From a virus, in IMG/VR virus record IMGVR_UViG_3300027770_000143, positions 1-35,198 of that record: a stretch of 35,198 nt of DNA. One strand, 5' to 3'. Below the pieces are notes generated by a model that did no database searches, was not told the DNA's origin, and was given only the letters and a program-made list of their open reading frames with translations. Positions 1 through 8,882 of the stretch are shown piece by piece. The translations under genes were made by a program, and so were the position numbers. Positions within the stretch are counted from its first letter, which is position 1. Each line of letters begins with the position of its first letter.

Positions 1-2
1 AA

Positions 3-680
3 GAAGGCCACGCATTTTATGTGCTTACTTTCCCCACCGCTGGCAAAACGTGGGTTTACGACGTAGCCGTCAACTCCTGGCATGAGCGTGCCGGGTTCTT
101 GCTAGGCGACTTTGTGCGCCACCGCAGCAACTGCCACGCAGCGTTTAACAACGTCCCGCACGTTGGCGACTACGAAAACGGCAAGGTGTACGTCCTTGAC
201 CTGTCCGTGTACGCCGACGACGGTCAACTGCAAAAGTGGCTACGGTCATGGCGGGCGTTGCCTACGGGTCAGAACGACCTGAAGCGCACCACGCACCATG
301 CCTTGCAACTAGACTGTGAGTCAGGCGTAGGGCTGCAAGGTATTGACCCGCTATCTGCGGAAGCCTATGTTTTCCTTGATACGGAAAGTGGCGTTACTTT
401 GCTGACAGAATCCGGCGACGAGATACTGCTGGATTTGATAACTACGCAAGGCGTAAACCCTAAGGTCATGCTTCGCTGGTCGGATGACGGTGGTCATACG
501 TGGTCTAACGAACACTGGTCGCCTATGGGCAAGATTGGCGGCTACAGCCAGCGCGTGTTCTGGCGTCGGCTTGGCATGACCACCAAGTTGCGTGACAGAG
601 TCCTAGAGATTTCCGGCACAGACCCTGTTAAGATTGTAATCGTTGGAGCAGAGTTAATTTTGTCAGGGACAAACTCATAG
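3..680 (+). CDS. P22 gp10-like packaged-DNA stabilisation / tail accessory protein, 5' partial
   Basis: The frame is open from the first bases of the window, so the gene begins upstream; a GTG at 21 is internal, because the residues before it (GHAFYVLTFPTAG) continue the family pattern. About 225 residues are visible. The C-terminal part carries the motif MLRWSDDGGHTWSNE followed by a region rich in Arg and aromatic residues (GYSQRVFWRRLG), typical of the P22 gp10 tail-hub/head-completion family. P22 gp10 has about 470 residues, so roughly half is missing. In P22 this protein plugs the portal channel and connects portal and tail after DNA packaging. It is followed after 2 nt by an inserted HNH gene. 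Family assignment is from remembered motifs and is fairly secure. Confidence 0.8.
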   Translation, partial: EGHAFYVLTFPTAGKTWVYDVAVNSWHERAGFLLGDFVRHRSNCHAAFNNVPHVGDYENGKVYVLDLSVYADDGQLQKWLRSWRALPTGQNDLKRTTHHALQLDCESGVGLQGIDPLSAEAYVFLDTESGVTLLTESGDEILLDLITTQGVNPKVMLRWSDDGGHTWSNEHWSPMGKIGGYSQRVFWRRLGMTTKLRDRVLEISGTDPVKIVIVGAELILSGTNS

Positions 681-682
681 CC

Positions 683-1183
683 ATGATTACACAAGCTCGA
701 TTGAAAGAATTGATTTCGTATTGCCCAGAGACTGGGTTGTTTACCCGAAACGTTTCCCGAGGAAATGGCGGGCGCTTTAAAGCGGGCAGCGTTGCCGGAA
801 GCATAAACAAAGTAAACGGTTACGTTGAGATTTGGGTTGATGGCAAATCTTACACCGGACACAGGCTTGCGTTCTTTTACATGACCGGCGCTTTTCCTGT
901 TAAAAACGTAGACCACGTTGACTTAAATCGAAGCAACAATTGCTGGTCAAATTTGCGCGAATCTACTCAACTGCAAAACAATTGGAATATGCCTATCAGC
1001 AAAAGCAACACGTCTGGTTTCAAAGGCGTTTCTCGGCGCAAAGATACTGGTCGCTGGGGTGCAAGAATTAAAGCAAACGGCAGATATTTGTCGCTGGGCT
1101 GTTTTGACTCGCCAGAACAGGCTGCAATAGCGTACAAACAAGCCGCAATTCAATTTCGTGGCGAATTTGCTAGGTGCGCGTAG
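683..1183 (+). CDS. Free-standing HNH homing endonuclease with C-terminal AP2 domain
   Basis: 166 aa. An HNH core is visible at residues 60-101: HR at 60-61, DH at 77-78, an Asn-rich segment with N86 and N90-L-R, and QNNWN at 98-102. The C-terminal 55 residues (SGFKGVSRRKDTGRW onward) form an AP2-like DNA-binding domain, a common companion of HNH homing endonucleases in phages. The gene sits tightly between a virion gene ending at 680 and one starting at 1187, and its base composition is visibly AT-richer than both neighbours, as expected of a mobile intronless endonuclease gene. It probably nicks or cuts DNA of related phages lacking the insertion and spreads by repair. There is no intron sign and no disruption of the flanking frames. 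Confidence 0.85.
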   Translation: MITQARLKELISYCPETGLFTRNVSRGNGGRFKAGSVAGSINKVNGYVEIWVDGKSYTGHRLAFFYMTGAFPVKNVDHVDLNRSNNCWSNLRESTQLQNNWNMPISKSNTSGFKGVSRRKDTGRWGARIKANGRYLSLGCFDSPEQAAIAYKQAAIQFRGEFARCA

Positions 1184-1186
1184 CTA

Positions 1187-1708
1187 ATGGCTGAGAACCC
1201 GCCTAATGTCACCCAAATACCTGCCCCGCGTGTTGACTTCATTGACAAGCGCACGGGACTGATGTCGCGTGAGTGGTACCGCTTTTTTGTCAACATCTAC
1301 AACATTGCGGGTGGTGGCGGCAGTGCCGTTTCCCTAGCCGACTTGCAGGTTAGCCAAATAGGCGGCGTGTCGTTTGACTCCGTAGCCGAAATGATGAAAA
1401 CGTTGCAAGACCTAGAGGTGCAGCCGCCCATAGTGCCGTCTACCGCAACCACCTATTCGGTGTTTACCTCCTCGGCAAACGGCCTAACGCCTGCGTCCGG
1501 CGGCGGTACTGTTAACTACCTGCGGGCAGATGCTACTTGGGCATCTCCCACGGGCGGGGTCGTTATGTCGTCCGGCGTTGGCAGCCCCAACGGAGTAGTT
1601 GTTGGCAGCCCCGGCGATATGTATTTAAATACCAGCGGCGGCGCAGGCACGACCTTGTATATCAAGGAATCTGGGTCAGCAACCAATACTGGCTGGGTTG
1701 CCAAGTGA
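1187..1708 (+). CDS. Putative virion (fibre/neck) protein
   Basis: 173 aa. The N-terminus (PAPRVDFIDKRTGLMSREWY) is a segment often seen at the start of small phage structural proteins encoded near tail genes. It is followed by a Gly-rich linker (residues ~38-44) and a low-complexity Gly/Ser/Thr C-terminal half ending in YIKES...GWVAK, resembling trimeric fibre tips. I do not recognise a specific family. The start ATG at 1187 follows the homing endonuclease stop by 3 nt and lacks a clear Shine-Dalgarno, so translation may depend on readthrough of ribosomes from upstream. Its original partner was probably the gp10-like gene before the HNH insertion (inference). Confidence 0.6.
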   Translation: MAENPPNVTQIPAPRVDFIDKRTGLMSREWYRFFVNIYNIAGGGGSAVSLADLQVSQIGGVSFDSVAEMMKTLQDLEVQPPIVPSTATTYSVFTSSANGLTPASGGGTVNYLRADATWASPTGGVVMSSGVGSPNGVVVGSPGDMYLNTSGGAGTTLYIKESGSATNTGWVAK

Positions 1709-1733
1709 CCCGCGTTACCTTTCGGAGTGAACC

Positions 1734-2522
1734 ATGACCGTCAATCTTTCCCCCGTTGCTGGCGCTGGCTGGCAGTTCTTTACCGACACCGGCACGGTTC
1801 TGTCTGGCGGCCTGCTGTACACCTACGCAGCCGGTACGACCCTCCCCGCCACCACCTATCAGGACTCGGCAGGGCTGGTGCCTAGCGCCAACCCCATCGT
1901 GCTGGACTCCGCTGGGCGGGTATCTGGCGAGGTCTGGCTGACCTCCGGTACGTCCTACAAGCTCGTCCTAAAGACCTCCGTTGGCGTGACCATCTGGACG
2001 ATGGACAACCTGCTGGGCATCAACGACGCTACGGCTGTGGCGTGGGCGGCTATCACCGGCAAGCCCACTACCATCTCCGGCTACGGCATCACAGACGGCC
2101 TCACAACGACCGTGGCGGCGACTACCTACGCCCCCCTAGCCAGCCCATCCCTGACCGGCACGGCGTCCGCTACGGATGAAGCGGCTAACTCCTACAACAT
2201 TGGCTGGCGCGACTGCCCGCAGAACGCCAAAACTGCCAACTATCAGTTGCTGATTTCTGACCGTGGCAAGCAAGTGCTAATGAACGGTGCGTCCCTGACG
2301 CTGACCGTCCCCTCCAACGGCACGGTAGCCTTTGCGATTGGCGCAACCCTTATGGTGGTTAACACCAACGCCACGGCGTTGACCATTGCCATCACCACGG
2401 ACACCATGACGCTGGCTAACAGCACCACGACCGGCAGCCGTACCCTTGCCCAAAACGGCATGGCAACCCTGACCAAGATTGGCACGACCAATTGGCTGAT
2501 TGCCGGTTCGGGTCTGACCTGA
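1734..2522 (+). CDS. Putative tail fibre / tail-associated protein
   Basis: 262 aa, preceded by GGAGTG 8 nt before the ATG. Residues 1-95 contain LSPVAGAGWQFF, then LSGGLLYTYAAGTTLPATTYQD and PIVLDSAGRVSGEVWL; this resembles the virion-anchoring domain at the N-terminus of many podovirus and prophage tail fibres and spikes. The C-terminal ~110 residues (YNIGWRDCPQN... then Val/Thr-rich beta strands ending NWLIAGSGLT) resemble small phage decoration or fibre domains that form beta-sandwiches. Likely a short fibre or adaptor. The stop overlaps the next start (TGATG), implying translational coupling with the Gly-rich protein. Confidence 0.65.
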   Translation: MTVNLSPVAGAGWQFFTDTGTVLSGGLLYTYAAGTTLPATTYQDSAGLVPSANPIVLDSAGRVSGEVWLTSGTSYKLVLKTSVGVTIWTMDNLLGINDATAVAWAAITGKPTTISGYGITDGLTTTVAATTYAPLASPSLTGTASATDEAANSYNIGWRDCPQNAKTANYQLLISDRGKQVLMNGASLTLTVPSNGTVAFAIGATLMVVNTNATALTIAITTDTMTLANSTTTGSRTLAQNGMATLTKIGTTNWLIAGSGLT

Positions 2523-3112
2523 TGAGCGGCATCCTTGCCGCATCGCTGGTTAACAGCAGCGCCTCGCCCGGTACGTTTGACTACGGCACCGCAGGCGCCG
2601 GCACCCTGACCATTCCCAGCGGCTACACCACCTGCACCCTACAGGTGTGGGGCGGGGGTGGCGGTGGCGGCAGGGGCGGGGCTTTCGGTGCGTTTGGCGG
2701 TGGCGGCGGCGCTGGCGGGTATTCCAAAAGCAGCCTGACCGTGACGGGTGCGGGTGGGCAGACAATTCTCTATACTGTCGGTGCCGGGGGCATTGCCAAC
2801 GGCGGGGCTGGCGGTCTGTCTAATGCCTACGCGGGTACATTTACCATGACCGCGATGACCGGCAACGGGGGCAACGGCGGAAGGCCGGGCGTAGACGGGA
2901 CAGGCGGTACGGCTACTGGCGGCACGGTCACTAACGCAACTGGCAACAGTGGCGCTACAGGCGGCGGCGGCTTAGGTTATTCCGGTGACGGCGGCTTAAC
3001 GGCAGGTGCGGGTGGCGACGGTGGTGACGGGGCTGAACTAGGCCCTCCTTACATTCCGGCTACCAACGGCTTGCCTGGTGATGCCGGTCGCGTCCGGTTT
3101 GTATTCAGTTAA
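2522..3112 (+). CDS. Glycine-rich putative tail fibre/adhesin protein
   Basis: 196 aa starting at the ATG that overlaps the previous stop by one base; an upstream in-frame ATG at 2492 lies inside the previous gene and is less likely. Residues ~24-45 give FDYGTAGAGTLTIPSGYTTC then a conserved LQVWGGGGGGG strand. The rest is a Gly-rich array with repeated GGxGG runs, ending in a short RVRFVFS strand. Phage Gly-rich domains of this type (polyglycine-II-like packing) occur in receptor-binding adhesins and fibre tips, so a host-recognition role is plausible. The exact family is not recognised; GC-rich Gly codons account for the strong local composition. Confidence 0.6.
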   Translation: MSGILAASLVNSSASPGTFDYGTAGAGTLTIPSGYTTCTLQVWGGGGGGGRGGAFGAFGGGGGAGGYSKSSLTVTGAGGQTILYTVGAGGIANGGAGGLSNAYAGTFTMTAMTGNGGNGGRPGVDGTGGTATGGTVTNATGNSGATGGGGLGYSGDGGLTAGAGGDGGDGAELGPPYIPATNGLPGDAGRVRFVFS

Positions 3113-3121
3113 GGAGTGGAC

Positions 3122-3259
3122 ATGGAAACTTTGTTCATCATAGTGGTCACAGGCTTTGTCGTTTACGGCATCTACCACGTTTGGTACGTTCCACGTGAAA
3201 CGATGAAAAAGTCCGGTGGCTCCCGTTTGTCTGACTTTCTGAAGCAGGACAAGAAGTGA
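3122..3259 (+). CDS. Small single-TM protein, 45 aa
   Basis: A short gene with a strong Shine-Dalgarno (AAGGAG, 7 nt before the ATG). Residues 4-22 (LFIIVVTGFVVYGIYHVWY) form one hydrophobic membrane segment, followed by a basic, polar tail (RETMKKSGG...LKQDKK). The stop TGA overlaps the GTG start of the next gene (GTGA), so the two are translationally coupled. No family is recognised. Position among virion genes suggests an accessory membrane protein or ejection aid, but nothing in the sequence settles this. Confidence 0.65.
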   Translation: METLFIIVVTGFVVYGIYHVWYVPRETMKKSGGSRLSDFLKQDKK

Positions 3260-3591
3260 CCGTCACGATTAAGGTGCTGATACCGTCTAAGATTGCGGAG
3301 TCTGCTCAGACTACGCAGTACACGGCTGGCGGCGTCAAAACCATCATTGACAAGTTTACGGCGACCAACTACTCGGCGTCGGCGGCTACCCTGTCTGTCA
3401 ACTTGGTCACGCAGTACGACAGCACCGGCAACCAGAACCTGACCGTGAAAACGAAGTCGCTGGCAGCGGGTGAGACGTACACCTTCCCTGAGATTGTCGG
3501 TCACTACTTAGAGTCCGGCGGGTACATCTCAACGCTTGCGGGTACGGGTTCGGCTATCAACATCCGCGCCAGTGGGCGGGAAGTGACGTGA
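3256..3591 (+). CDS. Small putative structural protein
   Basis: 111 aa starting at a GTG that overlaps the previous stop. The sequence is rich in Thr, Ser and beta-branched residues, with TVKTKSLAAGETYTFPEIVGHY as its most characteristic stretch, and is predicted by eye to be an all-beta sandwich. Similar short proteins are found beside tail and head genes of many podoviruses and siphoviruses. Probably a minor virion or decoration protein. It overlaps the next gene by GTGA. Confidence 0.55.
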   Translation: MTVTIKVLIPSKIAESAQTTQYTAGGVKTIIDKFTATNYSASAATLSVNLVTQYDSTGNQNLTVKTKSLAAGETYTFPEIVGHYLESGGYISTLAGTGSAINIRASGREVT

Positions 3592-4034
3592 GCCATCGGG
3601 AGTCACTGACGGCGCATTTTGAGCGGCTAGACCTGCCGCCGGATGCTGCTGCGTGGCTCCTGAACTTGTGGGACGTGATACAGGTGTTTGACGACCTGTA
3701 CGACCGCGATGAGGTGTCGCGGCACACCGTCCTGACAACCGTATGGCGGGTGCTGGTAGCGATGCCTGCTAACCCGTTCTACAAGGCTAACGAGCCGCAC
3801 CTGTCGCCCATTATTGCCAACGCCCTGTTCAAGTGGCAGGCGGCGAATGTGGCAGAGGATGACTACGCCGTCAGCGAGGTTTCCTTCGTGTGGCGTGCTG
3901 CGTTTTACGATGTTGTGTTAATGGTAGTCGCGCTTTGTCACGGCCCCGACAAAGCACTTGAGATGGCTCATGTGGTGATGGGGCTGTACGGCGAGAAGTA
4001 CGCCGACTACCTGAAGGAGTTTGACCATGCCTGA
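3588..4034 (+). CDS. Conserved-looking helical phage protein of unknown function
   Basis: 148 aa from a GTG start overlapping the previous stop. The protein is acidic at the N-terminus and largely alpha-helical (HFERLDLPPDAAAWLLNLWD..., then WRVLVAMPANPFYKAN and HVVMGLYGEKYADYLKEF). No catalytic motif, signal or membrane segment is clear. It lies immediately upstream of, and overlaps by 8 nt, the first ejection-type protein, and its last codons contain that gene's Shine-Dalgarno. The neighbourhood suggests a virion assembly or minor structural role. Confidence 0.6.
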   Translation: MSHRESLTAHFERLDLPPDAAAWLLNLWDVIQVFDDLYDRDEVSRHTVLTTVWRVLVAMPANPFYKANEPHLSPIIANALFKWQAANVAEDDYAVSEVSFVWRAAFYDVVLMVVALCHGPDKALEMAHVVMGLYGEKYADYLKEFDHA

Positions 4035-4821
4035 CCCGATAACCGCAGCAGTATCCGCCATAAAGGGCGGTAGCGCCATCCTGCAAAAGAAGAACCTCAA
4101 GAAAGCGGCAAAGAAAACTGCTGCTGAACTGGCTGCGGGCCAAGAAAAGTCGCTTGCTCTCCAAAAGGAGATGTACGACAAGCAGGTTGCCCTGCAAAAC
4201 CCGTTCTTGCAATCAGGCAACCTTAGCAACGCCGAACTTATGCGGCAGATGGGGTTGGCTGGTGACGCCACTTCTGCTGGCTACGGCAATATGCTGCGTG
4301 ACTTCTCTGCCGCAGACTTTCAGGCAGACCCTGGCTACGCATTCCGTTTAGCAGAAGGGCTGAAGGCGCTTGACCGCACTGCTGCTATGCGCGGCAAGAT
4401 GATTTCTGGTCAGGCACTCAAGGCTGCTGGGCGGTACGGTCAGGATATGGCGTCTCAGGAATACCAGAACGCCTACAACCGCTACAACACTAACAACCTG
4501 AATCGCTACAATATGCTTTCTGGGCAACAAAACGTCGGCGTAAACGCCGCAAACACACTTGGTCAGGCAGGGCAGTTTTACGCTACTGGCGGCGGAAAAA
4601 ACATCGTCGGCGCATCTGAAGCGCGTGCGTCCCAGTACAAACCAATTGCTAACGCCAGCAATGCCATGATTGGCAGCTTGACCAGCATGGGAACTGATTT
4701 GCTTGGCAACTACGGCAGCGGTTCGTTCAAGGACTACAGTGGCGCTGGCTACGGTCCCGGCCCATACGCTCCGCCCGTCGGCACTCCCGGCGTAGCGATT
4801 CCTAAATATACGAATTACTGA
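4027..4821 (+). CDS. Putative DNA ejection / internal virion protein (P22 gp7-like position)
   Basis: 264 aa. The ATG at 4027 is preferred over the TTG at 4021, because GAAGGAG lies 7 nt before it. The N-terminal helix (residues ~12-55) is Lys/Ala/Gln-rich with strong amphipathic character, followed by NPFLQSGNLSNAELMRQMGL and ALDRTAAMRGKMISGQALKA, a signature of phage DNA-transfer proteins in which a short-loop AMRG[KR] segment follows helices. The C-terminus is Gly/Tyr/Pro-rich. By order and style it corresponds to the first of three ejection proteins that leave the capsid with DNA and help form a conduit through the periplasm. Confidence 0.65.
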   Translation: MPDPITAAVSAIKGGSAILQKKNLKKAAKKTAAELAAGQEKSLALQKEMYDKQVALQNPFLQSGNLSNAELMRQMGLAGDATSAGYGNMLRDFSAADFQADPGYAFRLAEGLKALDRTAAMRGKMISGQALKAAGRYGQDMASQEYQNAYNRYNTNNLNRYNMLSGQQNVGVNAANTLGQAGQFYATGGGKNIVGASEARASQYKPIANASNAMIGSLTSMGTDLLGNYGSGSFKDYSGAGYGPGPYAPPVGTPGVAIPKYTNY

Positions 4822-4831
4822 GGCTACGCCC

Positions 4832-6061
4832 ATGCCTATGCAACCTGTCAATATTAGCGATACCGGCTATCAAATGTTTTTGGACGATGAGTCCGTGTTT
4901 GCTCCGCGAGAGCGAGGGCTAGAGCGTCAGGCCAAGCAGAACGCCCTTGCTCGTCAGCAGGCCGTCCGCAACGCCCTTGCAGCCAACATTGACCCTGCTA
5001 CTGGGCGAACCAACTGGCAGAATGCCTATGCTATGGGCGGGCAGGATGTTGCGCCTGAGTTGCAAGGTATGCAGCAGGCTGATTTGATGGCGCAAGCTGA
5101 GTTGTCGCATAAGCGCGGCTTGGGAACTAAAGCAAACCTTGATGCTCAAAGTGAATACTGGAAACAACAGCGCGATACGGCGGCTCGTATTGGCGACCAG
5201 TCTTCATGGTCTACTTGGCGCAGCACTTTGCCGGGTGAGTATCAACAATTTGTTCCTGAACAATATTCGCCTGAAAATCAGCGTATGACGCTTGCCACTG
5301 CTGACAAAGCGTTAGAAATGCATTTTCAGCAAGTTGATACCGGCCCCGGCGGGTACACGCTTGCAATGCCTAAAATGGGCGGTCCGGCAGTTCAGGTTCC
5401 CGGTAGTAATTACACAACAACGCCTACCATTGGTGAAACGGAAACTCAACGTCACAACAGGGAAATGGAGGCCAATCAGCGGCAACAAGAAGCAAGGCAA
5501 GGGACGCCTGACCCTATCAAACTCCGTCGTGAGGCTACTACGCTTCGCAAAGAATTTGACGCACTGCCTGAGGTTAAAGACTTTAAGGCTGCCTTGCCCG
5601 TGCTTATGTCTGCACGCAACGCACCTGATACGGCGGCTGGTGACATTGACTTGGCTTACGCCGTTGGCAAGATTTACGACCCAAAGAGCGTGGTTCGTGA
5701 AAGCGAACAAAAGTTGGTGTACACAACCGGTTCTGTTTTGCAGAAACTAATTGGCGGCGCCAATGTTGCGCTTACCGGCGGCACTCGATTGCCATCAGAA
5801 GTTAGGCAAAAACTGCTTAACGCTTTGAACAACCGTGTTCTGCAATTCCGTCAAGCATATGACCAAACTCGCGGCACTTACGAAGGCTATGCCAATCAGT
5901 CAGGGTTTGACCCTGTAAACGTAATTGGTCAGCATCCCGCAATCGCGTATAAAGGGCAAAGCAGCGCCGTTGTTCAAGTAATAACCGACGCTGATTACAA
6001 CAAATTGCCATCTGGCACATTGTTTGTTGGCCCTGACGGCAAGCAGCGGAGGAAGCCGTAA
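4832..6061 (+). CDS. Putative DNA ejection / internal virion protein (second of three)
   Basis: 409 aa, Gln/Ala-rich and mostly helical. Notable features: an N-terminal LERQAKQNALARQQAVRNAL helix, a central charged segment with REATTLRKEFDALPEVKDF around residue 233, and a C-terminal DYNKLPSGTLFVGPDGKQRR motif. The latter short beta motif is common at the end of phage internal virion and peptidoglycan-interacting proteins. The gene lies between two other ejection-type genes and overlaps the next start by one base (TAATG). The role is inferred from order and composition rather than from a catalytic motif. Confidence 0.6.
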   Translation: MPMQPVNISDTGYQMFLDDESVFAPRERGLERQAKQNALARQQAVRNALAANIDPATGRTNWQNAYAMGGQDVAPELQGMQQADLMAQAELSHKRGLGTKANLDAQSEYWKQQRDTAARIGDQSSWSTWRSTLPGEYQQFVPEQYSPENQRMTLATADKALEMHFQQVDTGPGGYTLAMPKMGGPAVQVPGSNYTTTPTIGETETQRHNREMEANQRQQEARQGTPDPIKLRREATTLRKEFDALPEVKDFKAALPVLMSARNAPDTAAGDIDLAYAVGKIYDPKSVVRESEQKLVYTTGSVLQKLIGGANVALTGGTRLPSEVRQKLLNALNNRVLQFRQAYDQTRGTYEGYANQSGFDPVNVIGQHPAIAYKGQSSAVVQVITDADYNKLPSGTLFVGPDGKQRRKP

Positions 6062-8649
6062 TGGGATGGAAAGACGCGCCGGTAGAAAAAACTCCCGCTT
6101 GGGCGTCTGCACCTGTTGTTAAACAGACTGAACAACCTGAAGGCGGTACGGCTCAGGATTACGGCGCTGCGGTAGCCCGCGGCACTAGCCCTTACATGGC
6201 GGCGTCCCTTGCTGGCGCTGCTGCTGGCAGCGTTGTTCCGGGTATTGGCACCGCTTTTGGCGCCGCCGCTGGGCCTGTTGCTCTTGGCATCACCGACCTT
6301 GCAACTTATGGGTACAACAAACTTGCCACGCCATTTGGCGCAAGGCCGCTAGAGTCAGGCTCTGAAGCAATCAATAAGTTGCTTTACCCAAACCTTCCTG
6401 AGACTCGCGGCACCGGCCCGCAGTTGCTGCAAGCCACGCTTGCTGGTACTACCGGAGGGTATGGCGCAGCCAAGGGAGCAGAGGCAGTATCGCAAGGAAT
6501 GAGGTTTGCAGACCAAAGCCGAGTATTGCCTCGTGTTGTAAACGAATTGGCAGTGCGCCCCGGCTCTCAGGCTGCTGCTGGTTTTGGTGCTGGTGCTGGG
6601 TCTTATTTGGCACCGCAGGCAGGTCAGGCAGCAGGCATACAAGACCCTGCACTGCTTGAATTGCTTGGCCTTGGTGGCGGCTTGGTTGGCGGTGTTGCTG
6701 GCGGCGTAACGCCGTTTCTGCTTGAGGGAACAACCAAAATTGCAGGCCGCGGCATTCAAAACTTTGCTGAACCGTTTTTGCCAGGCGGTAAAGACGCTAT
6801 TCGCGCTCGCGCTTTTGTTAAAGCGTTTGAAAACAATCCGCAGGAAATGCAGCGTGCAGTACAGTTGCTGAGCAGTGGCCTTACCGTAGAACAAACAGCC
6901 GCAAAACTGGGTAATACCGGATTTGCAGCACTTGTTAGTTCGTCTCGTCAATCTAACCCACGCTTTCAAACAAAACTTGAGTCTCAAGAATTGACAACTT
7001 CGCAGTCTCAAGCAAACCGCGTAGCACTTGCTAAACGTGAACTTGAGTTAACTCAACAAGGTCTTGACCAACGCACTGCCGCGGCACAAGCGGCTGCGGA
7101 AGCTCGTGCGGCAGCGCAACAAGAAAACGTGCAGACCAAGCAGGCTGAATTGGGAGGCCAAGTTCGTTCCGTTGACCCAGTTGAAGCAGGAAAAACGCTA
7201 ACAACTATTCGCAATCAATTGATTAAAGACCTAAAGCCAAAAATTACCGCTTTGTATGAAGGCGCATTTAACCTTGCGCCAAAGCCATTTAGTTTTGGTG
7301 ACGTTGAGGCCGCTGCTAAAGAAATATCTAACAATCCTGCTACTGCACTAAATCCTACTCATGCGCCATACACTGCCAAAGTAATGCATTTGTATGAGAC
7401 TAAAACGCCACCCGATACTAATGTACTTGTTGGACCTCGCGGAGAGCGTTTGTCTCCTGAACCACAGCCTCAACCGGCTATGGTGTCCTTGCGAGAAGCT
7501 GATACATTCTTGCACGCTGTAAACAAAGACCTTGACAGTCTGTACGGCTTGCAAGATGCGGGGGCTAATGCTACTCGCGCAAACTTGATGAAGTTGCAAA
7601 CTGCGGCACAAAAAGCAATTGATGCCGGTGTTACTGGCGATGCCAAGACGGCCTACAAAAACGCTTCTGAAACTTGGCGAACGCAATTAAGTGAGCCATT
7701 CCGTCAAGGGTGGGTTGCTAACCTTGAACGCGTAGGCGCTACCGGTACGCCAATTCTTGCACCAGACGAAGTTACTAGCGCCGCGCTAAAAAGCACTGAC
7801 ACCGCCTCGCGCTTTGTTCGTGCATTTGGTAGCAGCGACACCGCCAAAACCGCTTTGCGTAACGGCATCGAAGAGTTGTATCGCAAAACTGTTGTCAATA
7901 AAGACACTGGCGCAATTGACCCCAAAAAGCACGCTGACTTTATGGACGCCTATAAGCGTCAAATTGCCGTGCTTGATGATTCCGGAGTTAATATTGGCAA
8001 AACGCTTGAGCAGTATGGAAGTGGCGCTCGCCGTTTGCGAACAGAATCCGAAGTTGCTGCGGAAACATCTAAGGGCATATCTGGTCAAGTTAAAGAAAAG
8101 TTTGCCCCTGAACAGGCGCAAATTGACAAGGTGACAACAATCGCAAACAGGGCTGCTAGCAAACTTGCAGATGTGCCGCCAGAACGGTCTATTGAAAACC
8201 TAAATAAATTGACGCGCAATTTGCCTCAAATTCGTAAGGCCGTAGACGATGTGCTTGCGGAAATACGACAGCAAAAGCGATTTGAAAGCTTGGCAGCAAA
8301 AGGCGAAAAGTCTGGCGGCAATGTTTTGGGGCTAGTCAGCCAGGCAACCGGCAACCCGCCAATGTCTCTCAGTACCGTAGGCTCAATCCTAAATTTCATT
8401 TTGCGTCGGGCGCAGGGCAAATTGAACCCCGAACTTGCCGCCAAAATTGCCGCCGAGACGTTCAACGCATCTGGCCTTGCCAGCATGATTGAAGGCGCGC
8501 CAGCAGCAGCAGCGCGTACTGGTCGCATGGGCAAGATTGGTCGCACTTTAAACGCACCCGTCAAAAAGCCTGACTTTAGCCTGACGTTGACTGGTATCAA
8601 CGCTCTTGCGCCGGAGCGCAATCGTAACAACGCCCTTGCGGAGCAATGA
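6061..8649 (+). CDS. Large ejection / internal virion protein with glycine-zipper membrane region
   Basis: 862 aa. Residues ~40-85 are a Gly/Ala zipper (SLAGAAAGSVVPGIGTAFG onward), with a second Gly-rich hydrophobic block at ~195-220 (GLGGGLVGGVAGGV). Both are compatible with membrane insertion. Residues ~285-370 contain a long coiled coil rich in Gln/Ala/Glu, and the remaining half is helical. This architecture fits the largest of the three P22-type ejection proteins (gp16/gp20 position), which enter the cell envelope and open a route for the genome. No lytic transglycosylase or other catalytic motif was recognised. Third-codon composition is AT-richer than in the flanking lysis genes. Confidence 0.65.
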   Translation: MGWKDAPVEKTPAWASAPVVKQTEQPEGGTAQDYGAAVARGTSPYMAASLAGAAAGSVVPGIGTAFGAAAGPVALGITDLATYGYNKLATPFGARPLESGSEAINKLLYPNLPETRGTGPQLLQATLAGTTGGYGAAKGAEAVSQGMRFADQSRVLPRVVNELAVRPGSQAAAGFGAGAGSYLAPQAGQAAGIQDPALLELLGLGGGLVGGVAGGVTPFLLEGTTKIAGRGIQNFAEPFLPGGKDAIRARAFVKAFENNPQEMQRAVQLLSSGLTVEQTAAKLGNTGFAALVSSSRQSNPRFQTKLESQELTTSQSQANRVALAKRELELTQQGLDQRTAAAQAAAEARAAAQQENVQTKQAELGGQVRSVDPVEAGKTLTTIRNQLIKDLKPKITALYEGAFNLAPKPFSFGDVEAAAKEISNNPATALNPTHAPYTAKVMHLYETKTPPDTNVLVGPRGERLSPEPQPQPAMVSLREADTFLHAVNKDLDSLYGLQDAGANATRANLMKLQTAAQKAIDAGVTGDAKTAYKNASETWRTQLSEPFRQGWVANLERVGATGTPILAPDEVTSAALKSTDTASRFVRAFGSSDTAKTALRNGIEELYRKTVVNKDTGAIDPKKHADFMDAYKRQIAVLDDSGVNIGKTLEQYGSGARRLRTESEVAAETSKGISGQVKEKFAPEQAQIDKVTTIANRAASKLADVPPERSIENLNKLTRNLPQIRKAVDDVLAEIRQQKRFESLAAKGEKSGGNVLGLVSQATGNPPMSLSTVGSILNFILRRAQGKLNPELAAKIAAETFNASGLASMIEGAPAAAARTGRMGKIGRTLNAPVKKPDFSLTLTGINALAPERNRNNALAEQ

Positions 8650-8882
8650 TGGAAGCCCTAAGCCTATTCCAAGCCCTCCTCGCCATTGCCGTGTCGGTTG
8701 CCGGTTGGTTCCTACGGATGCTGTGGGACAACCACAACACGCTCGAAAAAAGCATCATGCAGCACCAGTTGGATGCCTCCGAGAAGTTTGTCCGTAAGGA
8801 TGACTATCGCGTGGACATTGCCGAGGTGAAGGGTATGCTGGACAAGATATTCAACCAGCTCAACACAAAGGCCGACAAGTGA
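8646..8882 (+). CDS. Small TM plus coiled-coil protein of the lysis cassette
   Basis: 78 aa. A hydrophobic segment at residues ~5-25 (LFQALLAIAVSVAGWFLRML) is followed by a charged helix (WDNHNTLEKSIMQHQLDASEKF) and a C-terminal coiled coil ending in NTKADK. Proteins of this build are common beside endolysins and are annotated variously as holin-like or spanin-like. The start is ATG at 8646 (ATGATGG, overlapping the previous stop); the second ATG at 8649 is an alternative. It ends by GTGA overlap with the endolysin, so it belongs to the lysis operon. It could be an antiholin, pinholin or i-spanin-like protein. Confidence 0.6.
   Translation: MMEALSLFQALLAIAVSVAGWFLRMLWDNHNTLEKSIMQHQLDASEKFVRKDDYRVDIAEVKGMLDKIFNQLNTKADK

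Noticed and set aside
5334-5750. 138-aa plus-strand open frame inside the second ejection-type gene
   Set aside because: Different frame of a continuous 409-aa gene; no Shine-Dalgarno, no motif.
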